Part shown: positions 16,178-25,228 of the stretch, piece by piece
Position numbering within the stretch: position 1 is the first letter of the stretch
How the letters are laid out: every line of letters starts with the position of its first letter
NCBI RefSeq assembly: GCF_001278705.1
Contig: NZ_CP012600.1
Span: 496,190 to 560,189 of the forward strand
Direction: 5' to 3'
Source: Bacillus gobiensis
GTDB lineage: Bacteria > Bacillota > Bacilli > Bacillales > Bacillaceae
DNA: 64,000 bases
The notes under the pieces: generated by a model
Databases searched by the model: none
Seen by the model: the letters and a program-made list of their open reading frames with translations, nothing else
What the model was told of the DNA's origin: nothing
Program-made: the position numbers and the translations under genes

Positions 16178-16939
16178 ATGAAAGATCTGAGAAGTGTCTT
16201 TCAGTCTTTCGTTCATCAGGCAGATCATATTACTGTCTTAACAGGCGCAGGCATGAGCACCGAATCCGGGATTCCTGATTTTAGGTCTGCAGGCGGCATC
16301 TGGGCTGAAGATATGTCGAGAATGGAAGCGATGAGCAGGAGCTATTTTGAACAATATCCGAAACGATTTTGGCCTAAATTTAAAGGTCTTTTTCAGATGA
16401 AAGCAAGCGGAAATCATGAGCCGAACAAGGGGCATCTGTACTTGGCAGAGCTTGAGAAACAGGGGAAAAGCATTGAGATTTTTACCCAAAACATCGATGG
16501 CCTGCACAAAAAGGCAGGTAGCCGGTATGTGTACGAACTGCATGGATCAATCCAAACCGGTACTTGCCCAAAGTGCCAAACCAAATATGATCTTTCCCAT
16601 CTGCTTAAAGAGGATGTCCCGAGATGTACAAGGATAAATGAGAAGGGGACAGAGTGCGGATTTATTGTAAAGACAGACGTTGTTCTCTTTGGAGACATGG
16701 TTCATCATTTGGATACGCTTTTCCAAACGATCGAAAAAACCGATCTTCTCCTTGTGATAGGTACTTCTCTTGAGGTCGCTCCCGTAAACCTTGTTCCCCA
16801 GGAAGCGCATTACATTCAGGGATTGAATAAGGCATTGGTTAATCTGGAACCTACCGCTTACGATGATCTGTTTGATCTTGTCATTCACGAAAAAATCGGG
16901 GAGCTCGTTAGCGACATGAAAAGGAAAGAAGGCACCTGA
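16178..16939 (+). CDS. srtN: NAD-dependent protein deacetylase (sirtuin SrtN)
   Basis: This 253-residue Sir2-family protein removes acetyl groups from lysines using NAD+. The NAD-binding motif GAGMSTESGIPDFRS is at 23-37, TQNIDGLH at 103-110, the catalytic His122 in ELHGS, and a zinc site from Cys130, Cys133, Cys150 and Cys160. GTSLEVAPVN closes the NAD pocket. All catalytic features are intact. The ribosome binding site is TAGGAGGGAATACGG. It corresponds to B. subtilis YhdZ and ends in a strong terminator shared with the convergent deacetylase gene. Confidence 0.95.
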   Translation: MKDLRSVFQSFVHQADHITVLTGAGMSTESGIPDFRSAGGIWAEDMSRMEAMSRSYFEQYPKRFWPKFKGLFQMKASGNHEPNKGHLYLAELEKQGKSIEIFTQNIDGLHKKAGSRYVYELHGSIQTGTCPKCQTKYDLSHLLKEDVPRCTRINEKGTECGFIVKTDVVLFGDMVHHLDTLFQTIEKTDLLLVIGTSLEVAPVNLVPQEAHYIQGLNKALVNLEPTAYDDLFDLVIHEKIGELVSDMKRKEGT

Positions 16940-16960
16940 TTTGATGAGTCAGGTGCCTTC
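16928..16960. terminator. Bidirectional terminator srtN / yheN
   Basis: A perfect 12-bp stem (GAAGGCACCTGA / TCAGGTGCCTTC) with a 9-base loop; the srtN stop codon lies in the left arm. Confidence 0.85.
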
Positions 16961-16965
16961 TTCAT

Positions 16966-17862
16966 TTAACGAAAAGAAAAAACATCCACTTTCTTTTCAT
17001 CAAGGGTATCAAAAGAGTAGCCTTTTTCCTTTAATCGATTGATTAGCGATTGAAGGGAGTTGACTGTTTCAGGGCGGTCGTGCAGTAAAATAATATTAGG
17101 AAGGTTGAGATGCTCGGCTTCCTTCGTTTCCAGCTGCATTATCACTTCATTTACATAACGTGAGTCTCTGAATTTCCAATCGTAGCTATCAATACACCAA
17201 TCCCAAATGGAAAATCCTGCTTCTTCAAGGTTATCTCTTTGTGTTTCGGTTAACGAGGGCTTGCTGCCAAATGGCGTTCGAACGAAAGTGGTGTTTACAC
17301 CAGTTATTGATTTTAAGGTATTTTGCGCTTGCTTCATCTCAAGAAGCGGTGAATCGCTTGTTTTATAAAATTTTTTCTGGCTGTGGGTAACGCCGTGCAA
17401 GCCTAACGCATTGCCGTTTTCCTTCAAGGCTAGGAGCGATTTTTTATACTCTTTCATGTTAGGCTCCAGCATGAAAAAAGTGGCATTGACATCGTTTGCG
17501 TTAAGTACATCATTCAGCTTCTGAGTATATGGAGAAGGTCCGTCGTCAAAGGTTAAATATACCGTTTTTTTGTTTAGTTCATTATGTTTCTTTCGGATGG
17601 CATCTTCTTTTTGTTGTATTTCTTCTTTCGTTTGCATATGTAAAGCGAGCTGCTTATGCTGAATTTTTTTGAGTAAATCATTTTTTTGAGTCTCGCGGAT
17701 GGAACCATTATCCGTTGGAATGACAGCCTTTTCTTGCTGCCCGTTTTTTGCGGAACTGCTGCTCCACGTTCCAAGTAATACAAGACATAGTCCCAAAAGA
17801 AAAGCCGTTTTTACTAATAAATAACCAGCAGATGGTTGCAGTTTTTTTCGCTTTTGAAGCAT
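16966..17862 (-). CDS. yheN: Polysaccharide deacetylase family protein (YheN)
   Basis: The protein is a membrane-anchored NodB-homology deacetylase that probably acts on cell-wall glycan. It starts with a signal anchor (about 10-35 from the start), a variable coiled linker and then the NodB domain. That domain carries the catalytic TFDDGPS and the metal-binding HGVTHS, followed by FVRTPFG, WDWCIDSYDW and ILLHDRPET. I choose the ATG at 17862 (MLQKRKKL, 298 residues) because GGAGAG lies 6 bases upstream; the longer frame starting at 17898 has no ribosome binding site. It matches B. subtilis yheN by position next to srtN. Confidence 0.88.
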   Translation of the reverse strand: MLQKRKKLQPSAGYLLVKTAFLLGLCLVLLGTWSSSSAKNGQQEKAVIPTDNGSIRETQKNDLLKKIQHKQLALHMQTKEEIQQKEDAIRKKHNELNKKTVYLTFDDGPSPYTQKLNDVLNANDVNATFFMLEPNMKEYKKSLLALKENGNALGLHGVTHSQKKFYKTSDSPLLEMKQAQNTLKSITGVNTTFVRTPFGSKPSLTETQRDNLEEAGFSIWDWCIDSYDWKFRDSRYVNEVIMQLETKEAEHLNLPNIILLHDRPETVNSLQSLINRLKEKGYSFDTLDEKKVDVFSFR

Positions 17863-18016
17863 CCCAATCTCTCCATTTGCCGTAATGATTTTTTTCATAC
17901 CCGTATCAATTAGGTATCACAGTTTAAAAGTATACAGGAAAAATAGGAAAAAAGAAGGGAAATTTATCAATTAAATTTCCGATTTTTTTGTAACTTTTTG
18001 AACACTTTTTCGACAG

Positions 18017-18048
18017 AGAAAAATAACCTGCCAGTTTGGCAGGTTATT
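18017..18048 (-). terminator. Terminator after nrdF
   Basis: On the minus strand AATAACCTGCCA pairs with TGGCAGGTTATT around a 3-base loop and is followed by TTTTTC. The stem begins a few bases after the nrdF stop codon. Confidence 0.88.
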
Positions 18049-18052
18049 TAGA

Positions 18053-19099
18053 TTACAATTCGTCAAAGCCGTTATCTGCATGATTTACTTTTGTATATTG
18101 TCTTGATTTTTGCTCGAAGAAATCAGATTTTCCAAGATCCACTTCTTCATAAGCCTTGATCCATTTAAGCGGGTTCTGGCGGTAGCCCTCAAACGGACGA
18201 TCAAATCCCAGCTGATTGCACCGCACATTTGCATAAAATTTAATATACGCTTCAAGATCGGAGAGATTAAGCCCGTCCACTTTGTTCCCTATAATAAAAC
18301 GTGCCCACTCGATTTCAAGCTCAGCTGCTTGCTTAAAAGTCGCCTGGACAAATTCTTCAAGCTCTTTTGTCCGCAGATCGGGATACTCGGATAAAACCTC
18401 TTTGAAAATTTTCACGAATAGGTCAACATGAATTTGTTCATCTCGATTAATGTAATTAATCATCGTACTTGAGGATACCATTTTTTGATTTCTCGCCAAG
18501 TTGTAAAAAAAGGCAAATCCGGAGTAAAAGAACAACCCCTCTAAAATCACATCGTAAACGATCGATTTCAATAAATTTTCTACACTTGGAGATTCGGCAA
18601 AATCCTTATAGCCTTCGGTGACAAAGTCATTTCGTTTTCGAAGAATCGGTTCGCTTCTCCAATATTCAAACACTTCTTCTTGAACATGCTTTGGTACAAT
18701 GCTTGATAGCACATAAGAATAAGAGTGATTGTGGATAACCTCCTGCTGGGCAAGGATAATCATCAGAGCATTCACGCTTGAGTCAGTAAGATAATCGGCG
18801 ACCTTCCCGGCATAATCCGTTTGAATGCTGTCGAGAAGAGCGAGGAGTCCGATGATTTTTAAAAAGGCATCCTTCTCCTCTTCTGCTAGGGCAGGGAATT
18901 GTTTAATATCCTGAGACATATTGATTTCAAATGGCGTCCAAAAATTAGCCAGCATCTTTTTATATTTTGGATAAGCCCAGCTGTATCTGACATCGTCCCA
19001 ATTTAGAACATTTGAACTGCTGCCGTTCACAATCGAGGTTGATCGGTTTGGGGCATCTGCGTCCATGAGTACCCGTGCTTTTAATTCGTAGCCAGACAT
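18053..19099 (-). CDS. nrdF: Class I ribonucleotide reductase, beta (radical) subunit
   Basis: This 348-residue subunit carries the di-metal/tyrosyl-radical cofactor of ribonucleotide reductase. All ligands are present: Asp90 (LLDSIQ), Glu120 and His123 (QQEVIH), Glu187, Glu221 and His224 (DEQIH). The radical tyrosine is Tyr127 (HSYSY). It follows nrdE by 23 bases with its own AAAGGAGAG, so the pair is an operon. The symbol nrdF is used for the class Ib-like partner; nrdB would apply if this is class Ia. No nrdI (the flavodoxin needed for Mn activation in class Ib) is adjacent. Confidence 0.93.
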   Translation of the reverse strand: MSGYELKARVLMDADAPNRSTSIVNGSSSNVLNWDDVRYSWAYPKYKKMLANFWTPFEINMSQDIKQFPALAEEEKDAFLKIIGLLALLDSIQTDYAGKVADYLTDSSVNALMIILAQQEVIHNHSYSYVLSSIVPKHVQEEVFEYWRSEPILRKRNDFVTEGYKDFAESPSVENLLKSIVYDVILEGLFFYSGFAFFYNLARNQKMVSSSTMINYINRDEQIHVDLFVKIFKEVLSEYPDLRTKELEEFVQATFKQAAELEIEWARFIIGNKVDGLNLSDLEAYIKFYANVRCNQLGFDRPFEGYRQNPLKWIKAYEEVDLGKSDFFEQKSRQYTKVNHADNGFDEL

Positions 19100-19122
19100 T
19101 TACTTCTCTCCTTTTTTAAACT

Positions 19123-21405
19123 CTAGCTTGCACATGAGTCACAATCCACAATTTCACTTGAGGTGGACCGGACATAATAGGTTGTTTTCATCTTTGAATT
19201 CCAGGCGGAAAGATGGATATCCAACAAGTCCTTTGCCTTAACTGTATTCAAAACGTAAATATTAAAAGAGACAGCTTGGTCAATATGGCGTTGTCTCGCG
19301 GCATTTTGCGCAATGCTTGCATGCTGGTCAACAAAATAAGCCGATTTATAATACCAGGTCGTTTCTGCATTTAAGTCTGGAACGGTAACCGGAATTTTGT
19401 AATCTTTTTTCTCTTCGGAATACACCTTTTGAAACACTGGGTCGATGCTTGCGGTGCTTCCGGCAATAATGGATGTGCTGGCATTAGGAGCAACAGCCAT
19501 TAAGTAGCCGTTTCTCATTCCGTGTTCGCGTACCTCCTCCTGTAAGGAATTCCAGTCTAGACGGCCGTTTTCCCCGGTATATCCCCGTTTGGAAAAATAA
19601 CGGCCGTTTTCCCAATCGGAGCCATTAAACAGCTGATAGCTTCCTTTTTCCTTGGCAAGCTCATTGCTCGCTTGAATTGTATAATAAGCTATTGATTCAT
19701 ATAACTCATCGGCAAATTGAACGGCTTCCTCCGTTTCCCACCCAATTTGCTTGAGAGCGAGCAGATGATGCCAGCCGAAGGTGCCAAGCCCGATTGCCCG
19801 GTATTTTTGGTTTGTCAGTTTTGCCTGCAGGACAGGAATATCATTCAAATCAATGACATTGTCCAGCATCCGTACCTGGATTGGAATCAGGCGGGACAGC
19901 ACATCTTCAGATACGGCACGGGCCAAGTTAATAGAAGAAAGGTTACAGACGACGAAATCTCCGGGTGTTTTTACTGTTATGATTTTTCCATCCTCTGTAT
20001 ACTGTTCGTCCACTGTCGTTGGGCTTTGGTTTTGGGTAATTTCTGTGCAAAGATTGCTGCAATAAATCATGCCGTTATGGGAATTTGGATTTTGCCTGTT
20101 TACTTCATCCCGGTAAAACATAAACGGCGTTCCGGCTTCTAGCTGGCTGATCATGATCCGCTTCATAATATCAATAGCTGAGACTTTTTCTTTTCTCAAT
20201 GCAGGATGGTCGACGCACTCTTGGTACTTTTCTCTGAAACTTCCTTTTCCTTTTTCTTCATCAAAATAGTCTTCAAGGCTGTAGCCCATAATCGTCCGTA
20301 CCTCGTGAGGGTCAAACAAATACCAGTCTCCCCGTGCTTCTACTTGTTCCATAAAGATATCGGGAATACAGACGCCGGTAAATAAATCGTGCGTCCGCAG
20401 CCGTTCGTCGCCGTTGTTTAATTTCGCATCAAGAAAGGAATAAATATCTCTGTGCCAAACATCGAGGTAAACTGCAATCGCACCTTTGCGCTGGCCCAGC
20501 TGATCGACGCTGACTGCTGTATTATTCAACTGCTTCATCCAAGGAATGACCCCGGAAGAAACCCCTTTAAAGCCTTTAATATCACTGCCGCGGCTTCTGA
20601 TTTTTCCGAGATAAGCTCCGATTCCGCCTCCTGACTTTGAGAGGTTGGCAATATCAGTATTGCTGTCATAAATTCCTTGCAGGCTGTCATCAATCGTATC
20701 AATAAAACAGCTGGAAAGCTGTCCGTACGATTTTCCGCTATTCGCCAAGGTTGGCGTGGCGACTGTCATATACAAATTGCTTAATGCCCAGTAGGCTTCC
20801 TTAATAAGAGAAAAACGGCGTTCTTTCTTTTCATGAATCATCAGGGTCATCGCAATTATTAAAAAGCGTTCCTGCGGAAGCTCGAATGTCTTTTTCTCGT
20901 AATCTCTTGCCAAATAGCGATCTGAGAGAGTTCTAAGTCCAATATAAGTAAACAGTTTATCTTTTTCTGGATTTAATAATCCTTCTAATTTATGAATTTC
21001 TTCTTTAGAATAGGAGTCAAGGAGCTGTCTGCTGTAAATTCCTTCTTCATATAAATGCGTCAGCAGCCCGTAAAACGACTTGTAGGGTTTATTTGTGGAA
21101 CGGTTTCGGGAGCTCTCCCTATAAAGCTGGTCTAAATAGATACGTGCACAGAAAAAAGTCCAATCAGGTTCGAGATCGCTAATGTTTGCCAATCCTTCGA
21201 GAATGAGAAGATTAGTCAGCTGTTTTGTTGAAAAATGATCTCTTGCTTCGATTGTAGTTTGCAGTCGAGTGAGGTATTGGTCAGTGTCAAGATGGGGGAA
21301 ATCCTTTGCTGATTGTTCTACATAATGCTGCAGTTTTTCAAATGAAAATGTTTCTTTTCTTCCGTTTTCGTCAGTAATTTCTGTCGTGATCATATTTGTA
21401 GTCAT
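19123..21405 (-). CDS. nrdE: Class I ribonucleotide reductase, alpha (catalytic) subunit
   Basis: This 760-residue subunit reduces ribonucleoside diphosphates. Key sites are Cys233 (SSCFID), the radical-site cluster Asn451-Cys453-Glu455 (NLCTE), the radical-relay pair Tyr743-Tyr744, and the C-terminal redox pair Cys755/Cys758 (CDSC). The first 90 residues resemble an ATP-cone-like allosteric region, in part degenerate. At 760 residues it is longer than the 700-residue NrdE of B. subtilis and closer to NrdA, so the subclass is uncertain. AAAGGGAGG lies before the ATG. Two NrdR boxes lie upstream. Confidence 0.93.
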   Translation of the reverse strand: MTTNMITTEITDENGRKETFSFEKLQHYVEQSAKDFPHLDTDQYLTRLQTTIEARDHFSTKQLTNLLILEGLANISDLEPDWTFFCARIYLDQLYRESSRNRSTNKPYKSFYGLLTHLYEEGIYSRQLLDSYSKEEIHKLEGLLNPEKDKLFTYIGLRTLSDRYLARDYEKKTFELPQERFLIIAMTLMIHEKKERRFSLIKEAYWALSNLYMTVATPTLANSGKSYGQLSSCFIDTIDDSLQGIYDSNTDIANLSKSGGGIGAYLGKIRSRGSDIKGFKGVSSGVIPWMKQLNNTAVSVDQLGQRKGAIAVYLDVWHRDIYSFLDAKLNNGDERLRTHDLFTGVCIPDIFMEQVEARGDWYLFDPHEVRTIMGYSLEDYFDEEKGKGSFREKYQECVDHPALRKEKVSAIDIMKRIMISQLEAGTPFMFYRDEVNRQNPNSHNGMIYCSNLCTEITQNQSPTTVDEQYTEDGKIITVKTPGDFVVCNLSSINLARAVSEDVLSRLIPIQVRMLDNVIDLNDIPVLQAKLTNQKYRAIGLGTFGWHHLLALKQIGWETEEAVQFADELYESIAYYTIQASNELAKEKGSYQLFNGSDWENGRYFSKRGYTGENGRLDWNSLQEEVREHGMRNGYLMAVAPNASTSIIAGSTASIDPVFQKVYSEEKKDYKIPVTVPDLNAETTWYYKSAYFVDQHASIAQNAARQRHIDQAVSFNIYVLNTVKAKDLLDIHLSAWNSKMKTTYYVRSTSSEIVDCDSCAS

Positions 21406-21446
21406 CGAATAGCCTCCCTTTTAAATTACCCAATGGAACCGGAGAA

Positions 21447-21462
21447 TTTCAATATATTGTGT
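21447..21462 (-). promoter_or_regulatory. NrdR box (proximal)
   Basis: On the minus strand this reads ACACAATATATTGAAA, matching 13 of 16 positions of the NrdR consensus ACACWATATATWGTGT. It lies 42 bases upstream of nrdE. Confidence 0.8.
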
Positions 21463-21478
21463 TCTATTTTCGTTGTTA

Positions 21479-21494
21479 TATCTATATGTAGTGT
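21479..21494 (-). promoter_or_regulatory. NrdR box (distal)
   Basis: On the minus strand this reads ACACTACATATAGATA, 13 of 16 matches to the NrdR consensus. It is offset 32 bp (three helical turns) from the proximal box, the usual NrdR arrangement for dNTP-dependent repression. Confidence 0.8.
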
Positions 21495-21685
21495 TTATCT
21501 ACTTTTATAATAAAGGAGCGTCCTGCAATTTTCAAGAAATAAAAATATGTTTTTTTGAAATGGCTATTAATCTTTTTCCACAAAGATAGATTAGCAAACT
21601 AGCAATTGCCGGCATTGATTCTATCATAATTATCGGATAAGATTGCATCATGCTGAAGTACAAAGAGGAGAGAGGTTGGTAAAAT

Positions 21686-22537
21686 ATGAAGGTACTTTGG
21701 AATGGCAGTATTATGGATCGTTCAGAAAGCAAGGTTGATATTGAGGACAGGGGATACCAGTTTGGAGACGGAGTATATGAAGTCATTCGCATCTACAATG
21801 GAGAGATGTTTGCGCAAAAAGAGCATATAGATCGTCTGTTTAATAGCGCAAATGAGATTGGTATTGAGCTTGCATTTGAAAAAAAAGATCTGGAACAGCA
21901 GTTTAACGAGCTTATTCAGGAAAATCAAGTAAGCGAGGGCGGAATTTATTTTCAAATTTCCCGAGGTGTTGCCCCTAGGAAGCATCAATATAAAAAAGAT
22001 ATTCAGCCGCAAACAGTCGGGTATACTTTTTCATTGAAAAAGCCCGAAGAGGAGCAAACGAATGGTGTTGCGGCAATTACAGCACAAGATATGCGCTGGC
22101 TTAGATGCGATATTAAGAGCCTCAACCTGCTTTATAACGTTATGACAAAGCAGAAAGCAAGCGAGCAAGGTGCTTTTGAGGCTGTATTGATCAGAGACGG
22201 CTATGTGACTGAAGGAACATCTTCCAATATTTTTGCTGTAAAGGATGGAGAGGTTTATACTCATCCAGTCAATCATCTCATATTAAATGGCATTACCCGC
22301 AGAGAGCTTTTGAACATATTTGAAAACGAACATATTCCATTTGAAGAAAAAGCAATCACCGAGGAAGAGCTGGGATCTGTTGATGAGCTGTTCATGGCTT
22401 CAACGACGGCAGAGGTTATTCCGATCATAACCCTTGACGGAAAAGACGTTGGAAGCGGAAAACCCGGAAATGTAACGAGAAAAGTGCAGGAAGCGTTTCA
22501 AAAAAGAATCGTGCCTGCTAATATAGTAAAGCAATAA
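21686..22537 (+). CDS. dat: D-alanine aminotransferase
   Basis: This 283-residue PLP enzyme of fold type IV converts D-alanine and 2-oxoglutarate to pyruvate and D-glutamate, supplying D-amino acids for peptidoglycan. It is near the 282 residues of B. subtilis Dat (YheM). Visible features are [18 protein letters not shown], the PLP lysine Lys144 (CDIKSLNLL), [10 protein letters not shown] and the phosphate-binding [22 protein letters not shown] lies upstream of the ATG. It is a monocistronic gene divergent from nrdE. Confidence 0.95.
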   Translation: MKVLWNGSIMDRSESKVDIEDRGYQFGDGVYEVIRIYNGEMFAQKEHIDRLFNSANEIGIELAFEKKDLEQQFNELIQENQVSEGGIYFQISRGVAPRKHQYKKDIQPQTVGYTFSLKKPEEEQTNGVAAITAQDMRWLRCDIKSLNLLYNVMTKQKASEQGAFEAVLIRDGYVTEGTSSNIFAVKDGEVYTHPVNHLILNGITRRELLNIFENEHIPFEEKAITEEELGSVDELFMASTTAEVIPIITLDGKDVGSGKPGNVTRKVQEAFQKRIVPANIVKQ

Positions 22538-22616
22538 AGTGAACCTTCAATCTGTGGGGGGCGAGGCATAGGATATGATAGTGAACGCGCCCGCACAGAA
22601 CGCCTGAGCAATTAGT

Positions 22617-22745
22617 TTTCTACATTCACCCCTACCGATTTTCAGGTGAAGCTACCCCTAGCTTTTACGGGCAGCCCGTCCCCATCTAACTTCTCTAGGA
22701 GACCTAAAGTCTTCGAGGTAGGGGTCTTACTGCCCGTAAATGCGG
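22617..22745. mobile_element. GC-rich nested-palindrome element, possible transposon-end remnant
   Basis: About 130 bases of dense secondary structure lie between dat and the broken response regulator, with no ORF. Paired segments are 22664-22674 with 22730-22740 (11 bp perfect, TTTACGGGCAG), 22629-22636 with 22717-22724 (CCCCTACC / GGTAGGGG), AGACC / GGTCT at 22700 and 22723, GCTA-CCCC-TAGC at 22651, and TTCACC / GGTGAA at 22625 and 22645. The style resembles the 3' end (and guide-RNA region) of IS200/IS605-type elements, read on the minus strand. Family assignment is inference only; no transposase is present. Confidence 0.4.
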
Positions 22746-22754
22746 GATAAAGAA

Positions 22755-22778
22755 AAGCTGCCGATTTTAGGGCAGCTT
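22755..22778. terminator. Bidirectional terminator
   Basis: AAGCTGCC / GGCAGCTT, 8-bp perfect stem with an 8-base loop; TTTTCTTT follows on the minus strand. It closes the response-regulator pseudogene and may serve dat. Confidence 0.8.
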
Positions 22779-22780
22779 AT

Positions 22781-23372
22781 TTATATCCAGCCTTTTTCCT
22801 CTGCGATTTTGATTGCTTCCATACGGTTTTTTGCGTGCAACTTGCCAAATATTTCAGAGAGATAGTTTCGAACAGTACCGGGAGATAAAAACAGTGATTT
22901 GCTTATTTTCCTGATGCTTTTTCCCTCGGCAACCAGCTTAATAATTTCTCGCTCGCGCGGCTTTAATGGGTTTGTCTCTTGAATGGTTTCAAATATGAGA
23001 GCAGGAGCAATCTCACATTTCCCCTTCATCACATTGCAAATGGCTTCTGCAAGGTCCGTCCTTTAATAAATATCCGTGAACTCCCGCCTTAACCGCCCGT
23101 TCGAAATAGCCGGGCCTTGCAAAGGTAGTTAGAATAACAACCCGGCAAGCAGACTTGAGTGTATGTAATTTCTAAGCTACCTCAAGGCCGCTTTTTATCG
23201 GCATTTCAATATCGATTAAACAAATATCAGGCAGCAGCTGATCGATAAGCGAGAGGGCTTCTTCACCGTTTGCTGCCTGCCCGACGACTTCTATGTCATC
23301 TTCAAGATCAAGAAGCGAGCCAAGTGCGCCGCGAAGCATTCGTTGATCTTCAGCAATAATAATTCTTATCAT
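22781..23372 (-). pseudogene. DesR/YvfU-type response regulator, inactivated
   Basis: Two fragments of one NarL-family response regulator are visible. The N-terminal receiver (MIRIIIAEDQRMLRGALGSL, then DICLIDIEMP with the phospho-accepting Asp) stops at an in-frame TAG at 23172-23174. Reading through it continues the family sequence ([39 protein letters not shown]) until a frameshift at about 23057. The other frame then gives the LuxR-type HTH (LKPREREIIKLVAEGKSIRKISKSLFLSPGTVRNYLSEIF), which ends normally in EEKGWI. Thus one nonsense mutation (probably GAG to TAG) and one frameshift separate it from a functional gene of about 200 residues. It overlaps the kinase gene by ATGA, the usual layout. 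Confidence 0.88.
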
Positions 23373-24505
23373 AAATCAGCCGCATCCTGTCTTTGCTTCA
23401 CAATAAAAGGTACTTCGATCATCAAGCTGGTTCCCTTGTCTGAAGTTAACGTAAGACTCCCGTCGACAAGGGAAAGCCGCTCATCAATCCCTTTCAATCC
23501 ATTTCCAAAAGCACGATCTTTCATGAAATCGACCCCAATTCCATTATCTGAAACCTCCAGTTTAATCCCGGCTTTTCCCTTCTTGATCCGAACGAGACAC
23601 TGTGTTGCCCGGCTGTGCTTGACTACATTTGTCGTTGCTTCACGCAGGCACAGGCACATTGTGTTTTGGGTCAAGTGTGATATGTCAGAAAACTTCTTAT
23701 CGCCTTCATAACGAAAAGAGATGCCGGTTGATTGTAAAAACGCTTTCATATGGACAAGCTCTTCTTCCAGCGTTAGCGTTCGCATACCGGAAACCAGCTC
23801 TCTAACCTGCTGCAATGCTGTGCGGGAAGTAATTTCAATTTCCTTTGCTTCTTTTTCGGCTTTTTCAGGATTTTTGGCAATCAACTTTCCGACCAATTGG
23901 CTTTTTATAGTAATGAGTGATAGCGTATGGCCCAGCGTATCATGCAAATCTCGTGAAATCCGCATTCGTTCCTCCTGCTTGACCAGCTCTTCGATTCGCT
24001 CGTTTGCTTGGGCAAGCTGCTGTTCTATTTTATTCCGTTTATCGATTGATCTGAATCCAAAAGGGATGGCAAACATAATAATTAGAAAAGGGATTAAGGT
24101 TAGAAAATCAATTGTCTCAAGCTGGTGTGAGATACTTGCGATCGCCAACGCATTGGAGACAATAAACCCAGCCCATGCAATAAAAAAATGCTTGTTCTCA
24201 GAATACCAGCCGATAAAATGGGCCGTGAAAAAACCGATGAACAAATTATATGGATGATAAAAGATAATCAGGCTAAAAACAATCAGTAATTGCAGAACTA
24301 ACCAAAACGAAAAGCCTTTTTCCACAGTGACATATAATTGGCGGTAGGTGACTACAAAAAGGAAAAGCAAGATATAACCAACGACCTTTTTGGCACCTTC
24401 CGCATACGACATATAAACTATCGGCATCAATAAATAAATGAGAAAAACATAGGGCATAATTCCATATTTTTTTGGGAATAATCGAAATTTTTTAATCGCT
24501 GCCAT
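23369..24505 (-). CDS. Sensor histidine kinase, DesK/YvfT type
   Basis: This 378-residue kinase belongs to the HisKA_3 (NarL-partner) class. Four to five membrane helices occupy residues 15-150. A linker coiled coil leads to the phospho-accepting His188 in MRISRDLHDTLGHTLSLI. The ATPase domain has EATTNVVKHS (N-box), DNGIGVD and GNGLKGIDERL (G-boxes), so the frame appears intact. Its cognate response regulator is a pseudogene and the neighbouring permease is broken, so the protein may lack an output. No strong ribosome binding site precedes the ATG at 24505 (AGGAAGCGG is about 22 bases away). Sequence is closest to DesK; context is closer to YvfT. Confidence 0.82.
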   Translation of the reverse strand: MAAIKKFRLFPKKYGIMPYVFLIYLLMPIVYMSYAEGAKKVVGYILLFLFVVTYRQLYVTVEKGFSFWLVLQLLIVFSLIIFYHPYNLFIGFFTAHFIGWYSENKHFFIAWAGFIVSNALAIASISHQLETIDFLTLIPFLIIMFAIPFGFRSIDKRNKIEQQLAQANERIEELVKQEERMRISRDLHDTLGHTLSLITIKSQLVGKLIAKNPEKAEKEAKEIEITSRTALQQVRELVSGMRTLTLEEELVHMKAFLQSTGISFRYEGDKKFSDISHLTQNTMCLCLREATTNVVKHSRATQCLVRIKKGKAGIKLEVSDNGIGVDFMKDRAFGNGLKGIDERLSLVDGSLTLTSDKGTSLMIEVPFIVKQRQDAADL

Positions 24506-24515
24506 GTAACTTGTT

Positions 24516-25070
24516 CTACACCGCTTCCTGTTTTTTTCTTATATAGCTTGATAGTATCATAAATACGACCATGTAGCCGATAAGAATCAGGATATTTCTG
24601 ACTTCAGGCGTTTTTCCGGCAACGATCTGCCAGGCTCCATTCCCGAAGCTGTAAGATGGCAGCCATTTTCCGATCGCTCGCATGACTTCAGGAAGAATCT
24701 CCAGCGGCATCCACATCCCGCCGGTGAATGCCAGGCCAAGATAAAGAATATTGCTTACGCCTGCAGCGGTATCGACTCTTTTCAACGTGCCAATCAAGGT
24801 GCCTAAAGCCATGAAGGAGAATGAAGCTGCAAATATCCAGCTTCCGCTCATGATCCATACTGAGATAGGTAAAGAAATCCCGTGATGAATATCCCAGCTA
24901 AAAAAATGACGATGATCGACAAAGCGTGAATCACCGATTGCGCAACCATTTTGCCAAAGAAATAATAGGAGCCGGGAAGCGGAGTAACGCGCATAAACTC
25001 CGCCCAGCCCTGCGTTCGCTCTTGAACGTTACGAATTCCCAGCGTGAAAATTGCTGATCCCATCACACTA
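24516..25070 (-). pseudogene. ABC-2 permease remnant (YvfS type)
   Basis: Two frames encode consecutive parts of an ABC-2 membrane permease: GIRNVQERTQGWAEFMRVTPL (25066 downward) and GGMWMPLEILPEV to the end at 24516. A single-base frameshift at about 24875 joins them (FLAGIFITG then ISLPISVWIMSGSW). The first 50-60 residues of the family are absent, as is the ATP-binding gene that normally precedes it; the remnant stops abruptly about 150 bases from the divergently oriented HemD-like gene. This is a 5'-deleted, frameshifted gene of a YvfRSTU-like locus. Confidence 0.82.
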
Positions 25071-25228
25071 GTCTATTACTTTTTGGAAATGAAAGTTATT
25101 CCAAATTGTCACTGTTTTTATATGATAAATGTCATGAATTAATGAGGTATGTATCGGAGGACAAGTTTGTGGTAAGCTTAAAAGATATTAAAAACAAGAA
25201 CTTATACGTAATGTTTGGGGGGAAAGAC

